The notes: generated by a model not told the origin, from the letters alone. Counted from the first letter of the stretch, positions 1 to 8,757 are shown. The stretch is 64,000 bases of DNA from Sinorhizobium meliloti 4H41 (GCF_000375585.1 NZ_AQWP01000012.1:62001-126000), one strand, 5' to 3'. Made by a program: numbers and translations.

Positions 1-564
1 CTTCAGGAGATCCCGCGGTTCATTCACGCCGCCGATCGTCGCGGCGAGCGCGGGACTGAGCATCGGCGTAAATTCTACTTTCATCAGTCGATGGCTGACG
101 AGACCCGGCCAAACGCCCAACCCGGACCGGATTGCCACGTCCACTGCCTCTTTGCTGAAGTCGATCATCGCATCATTCGCCGACAGCCGAACGGCCATGT
201 TCGGCTGGGCGAGTTGGAAGGTGCCGATATGGCGGGCGAGCCATTGCGAGGCGAAGGTCGCAGTCGAACTGATGAGCAGGGCGGACGCCGCGTCGCCGCG
301 CGCGGAGGCGACCGCCTCCTGCATCAGTTCGAAGGCTTCCGTCACCTTCGGCGCCAGGCGTTGCCCGACTTCGGTCAGTGCGATCTGGCGGGGACGCCTC
401 AGGAACAGCGGCTCGCCGACGCTCTCTTCGATGAGTTTGATCTGGTAGCTGACGGCCGTCTGGGTCATGCCGAGCTCGTTGCCGGCCTTGGTGAAGCTGC
501 CGAGCCGGGCGGCGGCTTCGAAGACCCTCAGCGCATTCAGCGGGAACTGCTTCGACATCTTCAT
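1..564 (-). CDS. LysR-family transcriptional regulator (GcvA-like), C-terminus cut off by window edge
   Basis: The leftward frame stays open for 188 codons from an ATG at 562-564 to the window edge. The N-terminus starts MKMSKQFPLNALRVFEAAAR and continues with the helix-turn-helix core SFTKAGNELGMTQTAVSYQI, typical of LysR proteins of the GcvA/AmpR group. The effector-binding domain begins near residue 90 (SALLISSTATFASQWLARHI), so about 100 C-terminal residues are missing. A second in-frame ATG lies at 556-558. The gene faces a small DUF1127 gene that starts about 100 bp away, and LysR regulators commonly control the divergent neighbour. Its effector cannot be told from the sequence. Confidence 0.85.
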   Translation of the reverse strand, partial: MKMSKQFPLNALRVFEAAARLGSFTKAGNELGMTQTAVSYQIKLIEESVGEPLFLRRPRQIALTEVGQRLAPKVTEAFELMQEAVASARGDAASALLISSTATFASQWLARHIGTFQLAQPNMAVRLSANDAMIDFSKEAVDVAIRSGLGVWPGLVSHRLMKVEFTPMLSPALAATIGGVNEPRDLLK

Positions 565-666
565 GGATAAGGTCTCTTGATGCATACAGACGGATGTTCG
601 ATTGGAATTCGAGCATCTTTCCCGGCATCCTGCAAGTCAACTTCACCGCTTGCAAAGGGTGCTCAG

Positions 667-870
667 ATGTCTTGCGATACATTGGAATATACTGAAAGAA
701 AACCGCTCCTCTCGTTGAACGGGGCGATGCGGCTTGCCGCATCCGCCCTGCGGCGGGTGCGAGGGCGCAGCGCGCGGCTCGATCTGGAATCGACATCCGA
801 TTACATGAAGAGAGATTTGGGCTTCATGGATGGTCGCGAACCGCGGCCAGACGATGAAATCCTGCGATAG
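667..870 (+). CDS. DUF1127-type small basic protein
   Basis: This is a 67-residue protein beginning MSCDTLEYTE. An arginine-rich middle part (ASALRRVRGRSARLDLES) is followed by DYMKRDLGFMDGRE at about 46-58, which matches the Y-x-x-R-D-x-G core of the DUF1127 (YjiS-like) family common in rhizobia. A longer frame opens at 577, but the ATG at 667 has AAAGGG upstream and gives the family's usual length. In rhizobia such proteins have been linked to RNA binding and phosphate or carbon regulation; that is family knowledge and not shown here. The gene is divergent from the LysR regulator and ends 21 bp before the convergent xdhB stop. Confidence 0.65.
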   Translation: MSCDTLEYTERKPLLSLNGAMRLAASALRRVRGRSARLDLESTSDYMKRDLGFMDGREPRPDDEILR

Positions 871-891
871 GGGGAATATCCTCGAGGCGGT

Positions 892-3225
892 TCAGGTCCC
901 TCTAAGTCGCTCCACCGCCATCAGGACACGCTCGGGCGTTGCCGGCGTATCGAGCCGGGGGCACTCGCGATAGTCGGCGACGCTGGCGACGGCCATCGAC
1001 AGGGCCTCGACCACCGAGATCGGCAGCATGAGGGGCGGCTCTCCCACGGCCTTCGACCTGCCGATCGTCTTTTCCGCGTTTTCCGACCATTCGGCGAGGC
1101 GCACGTTGAAGATCTTCGGCCGATCCGAGGCAAGGGGTATCTTGTAGGTCGAGGGCGCATGCGTCCTCAGCCGTCCCTTCTCGTCCCACCAGAGCTCTTC
1201 CGTTGTGAGCCAGCCCATCCCCTGGACGAAGCCGCCCTCGATCTGGCCGAGATCGATCGCCGGATTGAGTGAACGGCCCACGTCATGCAGCACGTCGACG
1301 CGATCGACCATGTATTCGCCTGTCAGCGTATCGATTGAGACCTCGGAAACGGCCGCGCCATAGGCAAAGTAGTAGAAGGGTGTGCCGCGGCCGGCGGCCC
1401 TGTCCCAGTGGATGCCAGGCGTCGCATAGAAGCCGGCGGCGGAGAGCTGGACACGTGCACCGTAGGCTTCCTGCACGAACTGTGCAAAGGGCACGAGCTC
1501 GTCACCGATCCTGACATGATTGGCGATGAAGGTGACGTTTTCGGCCGTCGTCTGCCATCGCTCGGCCGCAAAGGCGACGAGCCGCTCCTTGAGCTGACGC
1601 GCAGCGTCGAAGGCAGCCATGCCGTTGAGGTCGGAGCCGGAGGAGGCGGCGGTCGCAGACGTATTCGGCACCTTGCCGGTCGTCGTCGCGGTTATCTTCA
1701 CCCGGTCGATGTCTATCTGGAAACTGTCTGCAAGGACCTGCGCCACTTTCGTATAGACGCCCTGACCCATTTCGGTGCCGCCGTGGTTGAGGTGGACCGA
1801 ACCGTCCGTGTAGATGTGGACGAGGGCGCCGGCCTGATTCAGATGGGTGAGGGTGAAGGAGATGCCGAATTTCACCGGCGTCAACGCAATCCCCTTGCGG
1901 ATCACGCGGCTCGATCTGTTGAATTCGATGATCGCCGCCCGGCGCGCCTGATAGTCGGCGCTCGCTTCCAGCTCATCGACGATCCGGCCGATGATGTTGT
2001 CTTCGATCTTCTGGTGATAGGGCGTGACGTTGCGGCCGGAATGCGCGTCGCCATAGAAGTTCAGCTTGCGGATTTCGAGCGAGTCCTTCCCGAGGGCGTA
2101 AGCGATCTCCTCGATTATCCGCTCGCCGCCGAGCATGCCCTGCGGCCCGCCGAAGCCGCGAAAGGCAGTGTTGGAGACCGTATTGGTCTTAAGTGGTTGC
2201 GAGGTGAGCTTCACATGCGGATAGAAGTAGGCGTTGTCCGCATGGAAAAGGGCGCGGTCGGTGACCGGGCCGGAGAGATCGGCGGAGAAGCCGCATCGCG
2301 CGGCATAATTCGCCTGGACCGCCTGGATGCGTCCCACCTCATCGAAGCCGACATCGTAATCGACCAGGAAGTCATGCCGCTTGCCGGTGGCGGTCATGTC
2401 GTCGTCCCGGTCCGGGCGGAACTTGACGGCGCGGCGAAGCTTGCGCGCGGCGACGGCGGCGAGTGCCGCAAACTGATTGCCCTGCGTCTCCTTGCCGCCG
2501 AAGCCGCCGCCCATGCGGCGGACATTCACCGTGACGGCGTTGGATGGAACGCCAAGTACTTGCGCGACCATACGTTGGACTTCGCTCGGATGCTGCGTCG
2601 ACACCCAGACTGTCATTTCGTCATCCTCGCCGGGAATAGCGAGCGCGATATGGCCTTCTAGATAGAAGTGCTCCTGGCCACCAATTCGCATGTGCCCCTG
2701 GATGCGGCGGGGCGCCCGCTCCAGCTCGCCTTCGGCGTCGCCGCGCTCGAGTGTCAGCGGGGGGGTCACCAGTTCGCCGCCGGTTGCCACGGCATCGATG
2801 ACATCGATCGCCGGCAGGAAGTCACGATAGGTGATCATGGCGAGCCGCGCGGCGCGGCGGGCGATGTCGCGCGTTTCGGCGATGACCGCGAAGGCCGGCT
2901 GGCCATGAAACTCCACCCGCCCGTCGGCTAGCACCGGCTCGTCGTGCAGATGGGTGGGGCTGATGTCGTTGGAATGCGGCATGTCCCTGGCGGTGATCAC
3001 GCAAACGACGCCGGGCACTGCGGCGACGTCGGAGAGGTCCATCTCCAGGATTTCCGCATGCGCCCGGTCCGTGAGGCCGAGCGCGCCATGCAGCGTGCCG
3101 GCGGGTTCCGGCATGTCGTCGATATAATCGGCGGTGCCCGCCACATGCTTGTGGGCGCTGTCGTGACGGAGCGGTGCGTGCATCGGGCCGGTGATGGTGC
3201 TGACTTCGAGGGTGGACTTATCCAT
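892..3225 (-). CDS. xdhB: xanthine dehydrogenase, molybdopterin-binding large subunit
   Basis: A 777-residue molybdenum-cofactor subunit of xanthine dehydrogenase, which hydroxylates hypoxanthine and xanthine to urate in the cytoplasm together with XdhA. Visible family motifs are GGGFGGKETQ near residue 240, FRGFGGPQGM near 350, and VGEPPLML near 727, whose Glu is the catalytic base. The length fits the bacterial two-subunit type. I chose the ATG at 3223-3225 (MDKSTLEVS) because GGGAG lies eight bases ahead; an ATG at 3240 adds MGARG and has no such site. It is the last gene of a leftward bdhA-xdhA-xdhB operon, which is known in S. meliloti (there called xdhB2). No xdhC maturation gene follows. 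Confidence 0.93.
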   Translation of the reverse strand: MDKSTLEVSTITGPMHAPLRHDSAHKHVAGTADYIDDMPEPAGTLHGALGLTDRAHAEILEMDLSDVAAVPGVVCVITARDMPHSNDISPTHLHDEPVLADGRVEFHGQPAFAVIAETRDIARRAARLAMITYRDFLPAIDVIDAVATGGELVTPPLTLERGDAEGELERAPRRIQGHMRIGGQEHFYLEGHIALAIPGEDDEMTVWVSTQHPSEVQRMVAQVLGVPSNAVTVNVRRMGGGFGGKETQGNQFAALAAVAARKLRRAVKFRPDRDDDMTATGKRHDFLVDYDVGFDEVGRIQAVQANYAARCGFSADLSGPVTDRALFHADNAYFYPHVKLTSQPLKTNTVSNTAFRGFGGPQGMLGGERIIEEIAYALGKDSLEIRKLNFYGDAHSGRNVTPYHQKIEDNIIGRIVDELEASADYQARRAAIIEFNRSSRVIRKGIALTPVKFGISFTLTHLNQAGALVHIYTDGSVHLNHGGTEMGQGVYTKVAQVLADSFQIDIDRVKITATTTGKVPNTSATAASSGSDLNGMAAFDAARQLKERLVAFAAERWQTTAENVTFIANHVRIGDELVPFAQFVQEAYGARVQLSAAGFYATPGIHWDRAAGRGTPFYYFAYGAAVSEVSIDTLTGEYMVDRVDVLHDVGRSLNPAIDLGQIEGGFVQGMGWLTTEELWWDEKGRLRTHAPSTYKIPLASDRPKIFNVRLAEWSENAEKTIGRSKAVGEPPLMLPISVVEALSMAVASVADYRECPRLDTPATPERVLMAVERLRGT

Positions 3226-3242
3226 GCCGCGAGCTCCCATGC

Positions 3243-3410
3243 ATGGAGAGGCCCCTCACCCGGCCAGCCGGCCGCCTTCTCGCCGTTTCGACGGGAAGAA
3301 GGGACGTTGCCGCGCCGCCCTCGTCTCTCCCCGCCTGCGGGGAGAGAATTAGGGTGAGGGGCCATTCCCACCAACCGGTGAGGGGCAATCTCGACTCGCC
3401 AATATCGCGA
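3243..3410. repeat. RIME-type palindromic intergenic element between xdhA and xdhB
   Basis: The gap between two genes of one operon holds nested inverted repeats. The outer arms are GGCCCCTCACCC (3250-3261) and GGGTGAGGGGCC (3352-3363). An inner hairpin pairs CTCTCCCCGC (3325-3334) with GCGGGGAGAG (3337-3346) over a two-base loop. A further GTGAGGGGC follows near 3379. This matches the build of the Rhizobium-specific intergenic mosaic elements (RIME1). Transcribed, it would form a strong stem-loop inside the operon mRNA. Confidence 0.8.
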
Positions 3411-3417
3411 CAGGCGC

Positions 3418-4905
3418 TCATGCCACCTCCTCGAACCGCTGAAGCTGCACCGTTTCCCCCATGCTCTCGAGAAAGAAGCGCATCAGCAGGTTTTTCGCCG
3501 CCAGCATGCGGTAGGCGCCGGTGGCGCGCCAGTCGGTGATCGGCTGGTAATCGGTCTCGAAGGCGGCTTGCGCCTTACGGATCGTCTCCTCGTTCCATTG
3601 CTGACCGACAAGGGCGGCTTCGACGGTCTTCGCCCGCTTCGGCGTTGCCGCCATGCCACCGAAGGCTATTCGTGCGCCTTTCACCCGGTCGCCGTCGAAC
3701 GCCATGCGGAAGGCGCCGAGCAGGGCGGAAATATCCTCGTCGCGGCGCTTCGAGACCTTGTAGGCGGCAAAACGCTCGTCCGCGGGCAGAGCCGGGACGA
3801 AGAGGCTCTCGACGAATTCTCCGGGCCTGCGATCCTGCTTGCCATAGGCGATGAAGAAATCCTCGAGCGGAAGCGTGCGCTGACCGTCCTTCGAGCGCAG
3901 GGTAACCGTCGCGCCGAGAACGATCAGGGGCGGCGGGCTGTCGCCGATCGGCGAGCCGTTGGCGATATTGCCGCCGATCGTGCCCATGTTGCGCACCTGG
4001 TCGCCGCCGATGCGGTCGAGCAGCCGGCCGAAGGACGGATAGGCTGAGGAAAGGGCCTCGTGCGCCGCCGTATAGCTTACGCCTGCACCGATCGTCAGCC
4101 CTGCTTTCGAGCTTTCGACCCGCTGCAGTTCGGCGATGCCGTTGATGAAGACCACCGGATTGAGCGAGCGCATCTGCTTCGTCACCCAGAGCCCGACATC
4201 GGTGCAGCCGGCGACGATCGTCGCGCTCGGATGATCCGAGAGAACGCCTGCAAGATCCGCAGCATCCACGGGTACGATCAGACAGTCCGCGCCGTTGCGG
4301 ACGACGATCCTCTCCGTTTGCCCCAGCGCCTGGAGGCGCGCCGTAACCGCTTCCCGCGCGCGGGTGATCGGGTCGAAGAGAGCGGCCGGGCGCTCCGCCG
4401 CCGCGGCTTCCGCCGCGCGCACGATCGGTTCGTAGCCGGTACAGCGACAGAGATTGCCCTGCAGCGCCTTTTCTATCGCCGCGCGGCTTGGTTTTTCAGT
4501 GGTAAGCCAGAGCCCGTAAAGCGACATCACGATCCCCGGAGTGCAGAAGCCGCATTGGGAACCGTGAAAATCCACCAGTGCCTGCTGCACCGGATGAAGC
4601 GTGCCGTCTGCGGCGGCCAGGTGCTCGACCGTCACCACATGCGTGGCATTCAGCGATCCTGTGAAGCGGATGCAGGCGTTGACGCTTTCATAGACGAGGT
4701 TTTCGGCTCCGCCGCCGTCCCCCGAAAGCCGGCCGATGAGCACCGTACAGGCGCCGCAATCGCCCTCCGCGCAGCCTTCCTTGGTGCCGGTGAGGCGCCG
4801 CTCCAGCCTCAGAAAATCGAGCAGCGTCGCTGTCGGCGCCACGTCGGAAAGGGCGATCTCGGTGTCGTTCAGGATGAAGCGGATGCTCTCGGATGCCTGT
4901 GCCAT
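3418..4905 (-). CDS. xdhA: xanthine dehydrogenase, iron-sulfur/FAD small subunit
   Basis: A 495-residue electron-transfer subunit that passes electrons from the molybdenum site through two [2Fe-2S] clusters to FAD and NAD+. The plant-type ferredoxin motif CAEGDCGACTVL sits near residue 41. The second cluster is formed by CGFCTPG near 117 and LCRCTGYEP near 151. The FAD domain shows VRNMGTIGGNIANGSP and a D-x-S-P-P segment in the middle third. AAGGAAG stands five bases before the ATG, so the start is well supported. It lies 27 bp behind bdhA and is co-transcribed leftward. The corresponding S. meliloti gene is called xdhA2. Confidence 0.95.
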   Translation of the reverse strand: MAQASESIRFILNDTEIALSDVAPTATLLDFLRLERRLTGTKEGCAEGDCGACTVLIGRLSGDGGGAENLVYESVNACIRFTGSLNATHVVTVEHLAAADGTLHPVQQALVDFHGSQCGFCTPGIVMSLYGLWLTTEKPSRAAIEKALQGNLCRCTGYEPIVRAAEAAAAERPAALFDPITRAREAVTARLQALGQTERIVVRNGADCLIVPVDAADLAGVLSDHPSATIVAGCTDVGLWVTKQMRSLNPVVFINGIAELQRVESSKAGLTIGAGVSYTAAHEALSSAYPSFGRLLDRIGGDQVRNMGTIGGNIANGSPIGDSPPPLIVLGATVTLRSKDGQRTLPLEDFFIAYGKQDRRPGEFVESLFVPALPADERFAAYKVSKRRDEDISALLGAFRMAFDGDRVKGARIAFGGMAATPKRAKTVEAALVGQQWNEETIRKAQAAFETDYQPITDWRATGAYRMLAAKNLLMRFFLESMGETVQLQRFEEVA

Positions 4906-4932
4906 GCCACTTCCTTGTCCCTGAGCCGTCGA

Positions 4933-5709
4933 TTACTGCGCCGTCCAGCCGCCATCCATCGAGACATGCGTGCCGGTGATCTGGGCGGCATCGTCGCTTG
5001 CAAGATAAAGCGCCAGGGAGGCAACCTGTTCGACGGTAATGAACTTTTTCGTCGGCTGTCCCTTGAGCATCACCTCGTTGATCACCTGCTCCTCGGTGAT
5101 GCCGCGCGTTCTCGCCTGATCCGGTATCTGCTTTTCGACGAGCGGCGTCAGAACGTAGCCGGGGCAGATCGAGTTCACACTGATGCCGTTCTCCGCCACC
5201 TCCAGCGCCACGGTCTTCGTCAACCCCATGATACCATGCTTGGCGGCGACATAGGCGGACTTGAAGGGGGAGGCCACGAGGCCGTGTGCGGACGCGATAT
5301 TGATGATCCGGCCCCAGCCTTTTCTCTTCATCGGCGGAATGGCGGCGCGAATAGTGTGAAAGGAGGAGGAGAGGTTGACGGCGATGATCCGGTCCCATTG
5401 CTCGACCGGAAAATCCTCGATCTTTTCGACGAACTGCACGCCGGCATTGTTGACGAGGATATCGGCGCCGCCGAAGCGATCGGCAACCGTCGCCATCATG
5501 TCGGCAATTTCGGAGGGCTTGGTCATGTCGGCCGGGTGATGAAGCACCGTACCGGAGCTCAGGCCTGCGACTTCGTCCGTGACGGTCCTGATCTCGTCCG
5601 GTGCACCGAAGCCGTTCAGGACGATATTGGCGCCGGTCTTTGCCAGGGTCCGGGCGATCGCCAATCCGATGCCGCTCGTGGAACCCGTTATCACCGCAGT
5701 TCTGGTCAT
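4933..5709 (-). CDS. bdhA: D-3-hydroxybutyrate dehydrogenase
   Basis: A 258-residue short-chain dehydrogenase that oxidises 3-hydroxybutyrate to acetoacetate with NAD+, a step of polyhydroxybutyrate breakdown. The cofactor motif TGSTSGIG is at residues 8-15, NNAG at 87-90, and the catalytic Ser140, Tyr153 and Lys157 occur in IASAHGLVASPFKSAYVAAK. The C-terminus DGGWTAQ is typical of the family. The ATG at 5707-5709 gives exactly the known 258-residue length; a frame open to 5838 adds 43 residues unlike the family. It is first in the operon with xdhA and xdhB, an arrangement known from S. meliloti. Why hydroxybutyrate and purine oxidation share an mRNA is not evident. Confidence 0.95.
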   Translation of the reverse strand: MTRTAVITGSTSGIGLAIARTLAKTGANIVLNGFGAPDEIRTVTDEVAGLSSGTVLHHPADMTKPSEIADMMATVADRFGGADILVNNAGVQFVEKIEDFPVEQWDRIIAVNLSSSFHTIRAAIPPMKRKGWGRIINIASAHGLVASPFKSAYVAAKHGIMGLTKTVALEVAENGISVNSICPGYVLTPLVEKQIPDQARTRGITEEQVINEVMLKGQPTKKFITVEQVASLALYLASDDAAQITGTHVSMDGGWTAQ

Positions 5710-5849
5710 TCCCGCTCTCTCCGTCCTGATGCCGCACAGGTTATTGCGACGCAACAGCATCAGCCTACGCGCAAATGCGCGGCAGTGACAATTGTGTTTT
5801 TCCGCCCGGCGAAGCAGAGTCCCTGTCCGCGGGAGCACTTGGCAAAAGT

Positions 5850-5911
5850 TGCGTTTTGTTTTCGTTTGACATTCGTTTTTCTATCGTATTGAAGTCGTTC
5901 GAATGTCGCCC
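5850..5911. promoter_or_regulatory. array of 11-bp-spaced TTCGTTT repeats upstream of glpK (probable GlpR/DeoR-type operator)
   Basis: Heptamers related to TTCGTTT start at 5850 (TGCGTTT), 5861 (TTCGTTT), 5872 (TTCGTTT), 5883 (ATCGTAT) and 5894 (GTCGTTC), with a weaker GTCGCCC at 5905. Every CG step is exactly 11 bp from the next. DeoR-family repressors such as GlpR bind tandem repeats of this type on one face of DNA. The array lies in the bdhA-glpK divergent gap, about 100-150 bp before glpK. A small hairpin (TCGCCCT 5906-5912 with AGGGCGA 5919-5925) follows. Confidence 0.6.
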
Positions 5912-6006
5912 TCGAGGAAGGGCGAGGGGGCGGTATAAGGAAAGCGTATGCGGGCTTCCGCTCGCATTCCGGTCGGCCTTTTCAATCGCGTGCCGAGGAG
6001 GGGCAT

Positions 6007-7500
6007 ATGGGCGGATTTATTCTCGCGATCGATCAGGGCACGACGTCGACGCGCTCGATCGTTTTCGACGGCAACCAGAAAATCGCAGGCGTCGGGCAGA
6101 AAGAGTTCAAGCAGCACTTTCCGAAATCTGGCTGGGTGGAGCACGACCCGGAGGAGATCTGGCAGACGGTCGTCAGCACGGTCAAGGAGGCGATCCAGAA
6201 GGCCGGCATCACCGCGAACGATGTTGCCGCGATCGGCATCACCAATCAGCGGGAGACTGTGGTCGTCTGGGACCGCGAGACCGGCAAGCCGATCCACAAT
6301 GCCATCGTCTGGCAGGATCGCCGTACTGCCGTATTCTGCGACAAGCTCAAGAAGAAGGGACTGGAAAAGACCTTCGTCAAGAAGACCGGCCTGCTGCTCG
6401 ATCCCTATTTTTCGGGAACGAAGCTCAACTGGCTGCTTTCCAATGTGAAGGGTGCGCAGGCGCGCGCCGCCAGGGGCGAACTCTGCTTCGGCACCATCGA
6501 CACCTTTCTGATCTGGCGGCTGACGGGCGGCAAGTGCTTCTGCACCGACGCGACGAATGCCTCGCGTACCCTCTTATACAATATCGCCGAGAATGCCTGG
6601 GACGAGGAGCTCACCGACATTCTGCGCGTGCCGAAGGAGATGCTGCCCGAAGTGAAGGACTGCGCGGCCGACTTCGGCGTCACGGAGCCCTCCCTCTTCG
6701 GCGCCGCGATCCCGATCCTCGGCGTTGCCGGCGACCAGCAAGCGGCAACGATCGGCCAGGCCTGCTTCAAGCCGGGCATGCTGAAATCCACCTATGGTAC
6801 GGGCTGCTTCGCCTTGCTCAACACCGGCAAGGACATGGTCCGCTCGAAGAACCGTCTCCTGACCACCATTGCCTACCGCCTCGACGGCGAAACGACCTAC
6901 GCGCTCGAAGGCTCGATCTTCGTGGCCGGTGCTGCGGTACAGTGGCTGCGCGACGGGCTCAAGGTGATCAAGGCGGCCCCCGATACGGGCTCGCTTGCCG
7001 AAAGCGCCGATCCCTCGCAGGAGGTCTATCTCGTGCCGGCCTTCACCGGCCTCGGAGCGCCCCATTGGGATCCGGATGCGCGGGGCGCGATCTTCGGCAT
7101 GACGCGCAATACCGGCCCGGCAGAGTTTGCGCGGGCGGCACTCGAGGCGGTCTGCTACCAGACCCGCGACCTGCTGGAGGCCATGCACAAGGATTGGCGC
7201 CGCAACGGCAATGATACGGTCCTGCGCGTCGATGGCGGCATGGTCGCCTCCGACTGGACGATGCAGCGCCTTTCGGATCTGCTCGACGCTCCGGTCGACC
7301 GCCCGGTGATTCTCGAAACAACGGCGCTTGGCGTCGCCTGGCTTGCGGGCAGCCGCGCCGGCGTCTGGCCGAACCAGGAGGCGTTCGCCAAGTCCTGGGC
7401 CCGCGACCGCCGTTTCGAACCGGATATGGACGAGGCCACGCGCAAGGTGAAGCTCAAGGGCTGGCGCAGCGCGGTCAAGCGGACGTTGATTGCGGCTTGA
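6007..7500 (+). CDS. glpK: glycerol kinase
   Basis: A 497-residue FGGY-family kinase making sn-glycerol 3-phosphate from glycerol and ATP. The N-terminus [13 protein letters not shown] is the phosphate-binding signature, and the FGGY signature regions appear as [17 protein letters not shown] near 160 and [14 protein letters not shown] near 408. The full length fits GlpK. GAGGAGG stands a few bases before the ATG. It stands alone: no glpF, glpD or glycerol ABC transporter gene is adjacent, so uptake and oxidation of glycerol must come from elsewhere in the genome. The 11-bp repeat array upstream suggests repression by a GlpR-like protein encoded outside the window. Confidence 0.97.
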   Translation: MGGFILAIDQGTTSTRSIVFDGNQKIAGVGQKEFKQHFPKSGWVEHDPEEIWQTVVSTVKEAIQKAGITANDVAAIGITNQRETVVVWDRETGKPIHNAIVWQDRRTAVFCDKLKKKGLEKTFVKKTGLLLDPYFSGTKLNWLLSNVKGAQARAARGELCFGTIDTFLIWRLTGGKCFCTDATNASRTLLYNIAENAWDEELTDILRVPKEMLPEVKDCAADFGVTEPSLFGAAIPILGVAGDQQAATIGQACFKPGMLKSTYGTGCFALLNTGKDMVRSKNRLLTTIAYRLDGETTYALEGSIFVAGAAVQWLRDGLKVIKAAPDTGSLAESADPSQEVYLVPAFTGLGAPHWDPDARGAIFGMTRNTGPAEFARAALEAVCYQTRDLLEAMHKDWRRNGNDTVLRVDGGMVASDWTMQRLSDLLDAPVDRPVILETTALGVAWLAGSRAGVWPNQEAFAKSWARDRRFEPDMDEATRKVKLKGWRSAVKRTLIAA

Positions 7501-7535
7501 ATAGGCCGCTGTCTGTCTACGATGCGAAGGCGGCA

Positions 7536-7563
7536 CCCCCTCTGCCCGGCAGGGCAGAGGGGG
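7536..7563. terminator. hairpin after glpK, copy 1 of a palindrome repeated at 11743
   Basis: Arms CCCCCTCTGCCC (7536-7547) and GGGCAGAGGGGG (7552-7563) pair perfectly over the four bases GGCA. There is no run of T after it. The same 12-bp arms occur at 11743-11770, so this is a dispersed repeat that may also end or protect the glpK mRNA. Confidence 0.6.
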
Positions 7564-7654
7564 GTAGGATATCGATAACAATTCAACGCATCGCTATCAG
7601 GGTATTGCTTCCAGTGCTCCGCGGTAAACTGGGTAAAGTCTCGAACGATCTCCC

Positions 7655-7699
7655 TTGACTAATTCATAGCTCATTGGCTATAGATTAACCCATAGCCAA
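7655..7699 (+). promoter_or_regulatory. promoter and palindromic operator for the ArsR-SRPBCC operon
   Basis: A -35 box TTGACT (7655-7660) is followed after 18 bp by a -10-like TATAGA (7679-7684). Over the -10 box lies an inverted repeat with arms TTGGCTAT (7674-7681) and ATAGCCAA (7692-7699). A related half-site CATAGCT lies at 7665. The geometry fits self-repression by the ArsR-type protein encoded next. Confidence 0.6.
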
Positions 7700-7716
7700 C
7701 CGGGTATATATCCCAG

Positions 7717-8040
7717 ATGTCCGACGCGCACGACATGCTCTTCAGAACGCTTGCCGATCCCACTCGGCGGGCTCTCTTCGAGCGGCTGTGCCGCGAAGGG
7801 GAGAGGACGGTCGGGGCTCTGACGGCTCGCGCCGGTGTCTCGCAGCCGGTCGTCTCCAAACATCTCGGCGTCCTGAAGCAGGCTGGATTGGTGCGCGACC
7901 GGCACGAAGGCCGCCACACCTATTATAGCGCGCAACTCGGTGCTCTTGCTCCGCTGGTCGACTGGACGCGTGAGATGGCCGGGTTCTGGCAGAGCCGCTT
8001 TGACGATCTCGAAGACCTACTGAAAAGGATGGACCAATGA
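7717..8040 (+). CDS. ArsR-family winged-helix repressor
   Basis: A 107-residue regulator with the ArsR fold. The N-terminal ADPTRRALFERLCREGERTV and the recognition helix VSQPVVSKHLGVLKQAGLV, followed by the wing DRHEGRHTYYSA, match the subgroup paired with SRPBCC proteins. No cysteine or histidine metal motif of the arsenic-sensing kind is visible. Its last four bases ATGA overlap the start of the SRPBCC gene, so the two are translationally coupled. A palindrome across its promoter suggests autoregulation. The ligand is unknown. Confidence 0.9.
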   Translation: MSDAHDMLFRTLADPTRRALFERLCREGERTVGALTARAGVSQPVVSKHLGVLKQAGLVRDRHEGRHTYYSAQLGALAPLVDWTREMAGFWQSRFDDLEDLLKRMDQ

Positions 8041-8468
8041 ACGAAACGTCGAGCGAAACACGTTCCGTCGTCGTCGAGCGGGAGATCGCTCATCCGCCGG
8101 AGAAGATCTGGCGCGCGCTCACCCAACCACACCTGATGGAGGAGTGGCTGATGAAGAACGACTTCAGTCCTGTCGTCGGGCACCGTTTCAACCTGCGCGG
8201 CGAGTGGGGTGGCGTGTTGGACTGCGAGGTCCTCGTCGTGGAGCCGAACAAAAGACTGAGCTACGCCTGGAATTTCGCCCATGAGGATCCGGCCTACGAC
8301 TTGAAGAGCGTGGTGACCTTCACCCTCGTCCCGACAAGCACGGGAACCCAGCTGCGCATGGAGCAGGTTGGATTCCGGCCGGATCAGCGGCAGGCCTATG
8401 GCGGCGCCAGGGCCGGATGGCAGCAGTTCTTCGAAAATCTGGAGCGCGTTCTCGCGGGTATGAACTGA
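8037..8468 (+). CDS. SRPBCC / AHSA1-domain protein
   Basis: A 143-residue START-like (Aha1 C-terminal type) protein with the helix-grip fold. The start VVEREIAHPPEKIWRALTQP and the end AGWQQFFENLERVLAG are characteristic of the family. Such proteins bind small hydrophobic ligands, and many sit directly behind an ArsR repressor as here, with a four-base overlap. No catalytic residues can be assigned. It probably belongs to one operon with the small membrane protein and the two DUF1801 proteins that follow with gaps of under 60 bp. Confidence 0.88.
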   Translation: MNETSSETRSVVVEREIAHPPEKIWRALTQPHLMEEWLMKNDFSPVVGHRFNLRGEWGGVLDCEVLVVEPNKRLSYAWNFAHEDPAYDLKSVVTFTLVPTSTGTQLRMEQVGFRPDQRQAYGGARAGWQQFFENLERVLAGMN

Positions 8469-8525
8469 AACCCGACCGTCGGGCCGGTGCGGGCTCGCTC
8501 GCTTCATGTCAATGGGAGATCTTCA

Positions 8526-8747
8526 ATGGAATGGAACGCCTGGATTCGTCAGATCCACCGGTGGTTGTCCATCGTCTTCACGGTAACCGTCATCGCCAAC
8601 TTCGCGGCCATGGGATTGGGAGAACCTCCTGCATGGGTGGTCTATTCCCCGCTGCTGCCGCTCTTCCTGCTGCTTTTCACCGGCCTCTATATGTTCGTGT
8701 TGCCCTATGCCGCGGGGAGGCGCAGCGGCCGGCCCGCGGCGCAATGA
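8526..8747 (+). CDS. small two-segment membrane protein, function unknown
   Basis: A 73-residue protein beginning MEWNAWIRQIHRWLSIVFTV. Two hydrophobic stretches (about 14-31 and 41-60) suggest two membrane spans, with a basic C-terminus AAGRRSGRPAAQ. GGGAG seven bases before the ATG at 8526 supports this start over one at 8487. It lies between the SRPBCC gene and the first DUF1801 gene. I do not recognise a named family with certainty; similar short proteins accompany ArsR-SRPBCC-DUF1801 operons. Confidence 0.7.
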   Translation: MEWNAWIRQIHRWLSIVFTVTVIANFAAMGLGEPPAWVVYSPLLPLFLLLFTGLYMFVLPYAAGRRSGRPAAQ

Positions 8748-8757
8748 GGTGAAGACG

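Noticed and set aside
1408-2661. 417-codon rightward frame opposite xdhB
   Set aside because: It is a shadow on the opposite strand of a well-identified gene, a common effect of high GC third positions; it shows no domain features.
4060-5892. 610-codon rightward frame opposite xdhA and bdhA
   Set aside because: It spans two real genes in antisense and its composition (rich in Arg, His, Asp) is that of a shadow frame.
5850-5911. CRISPR-like array
   Set aside because: The repeats are 7 bp long with an 11-bp period and no spacers; this is an operator pattern, and no cas gene exists in the window.
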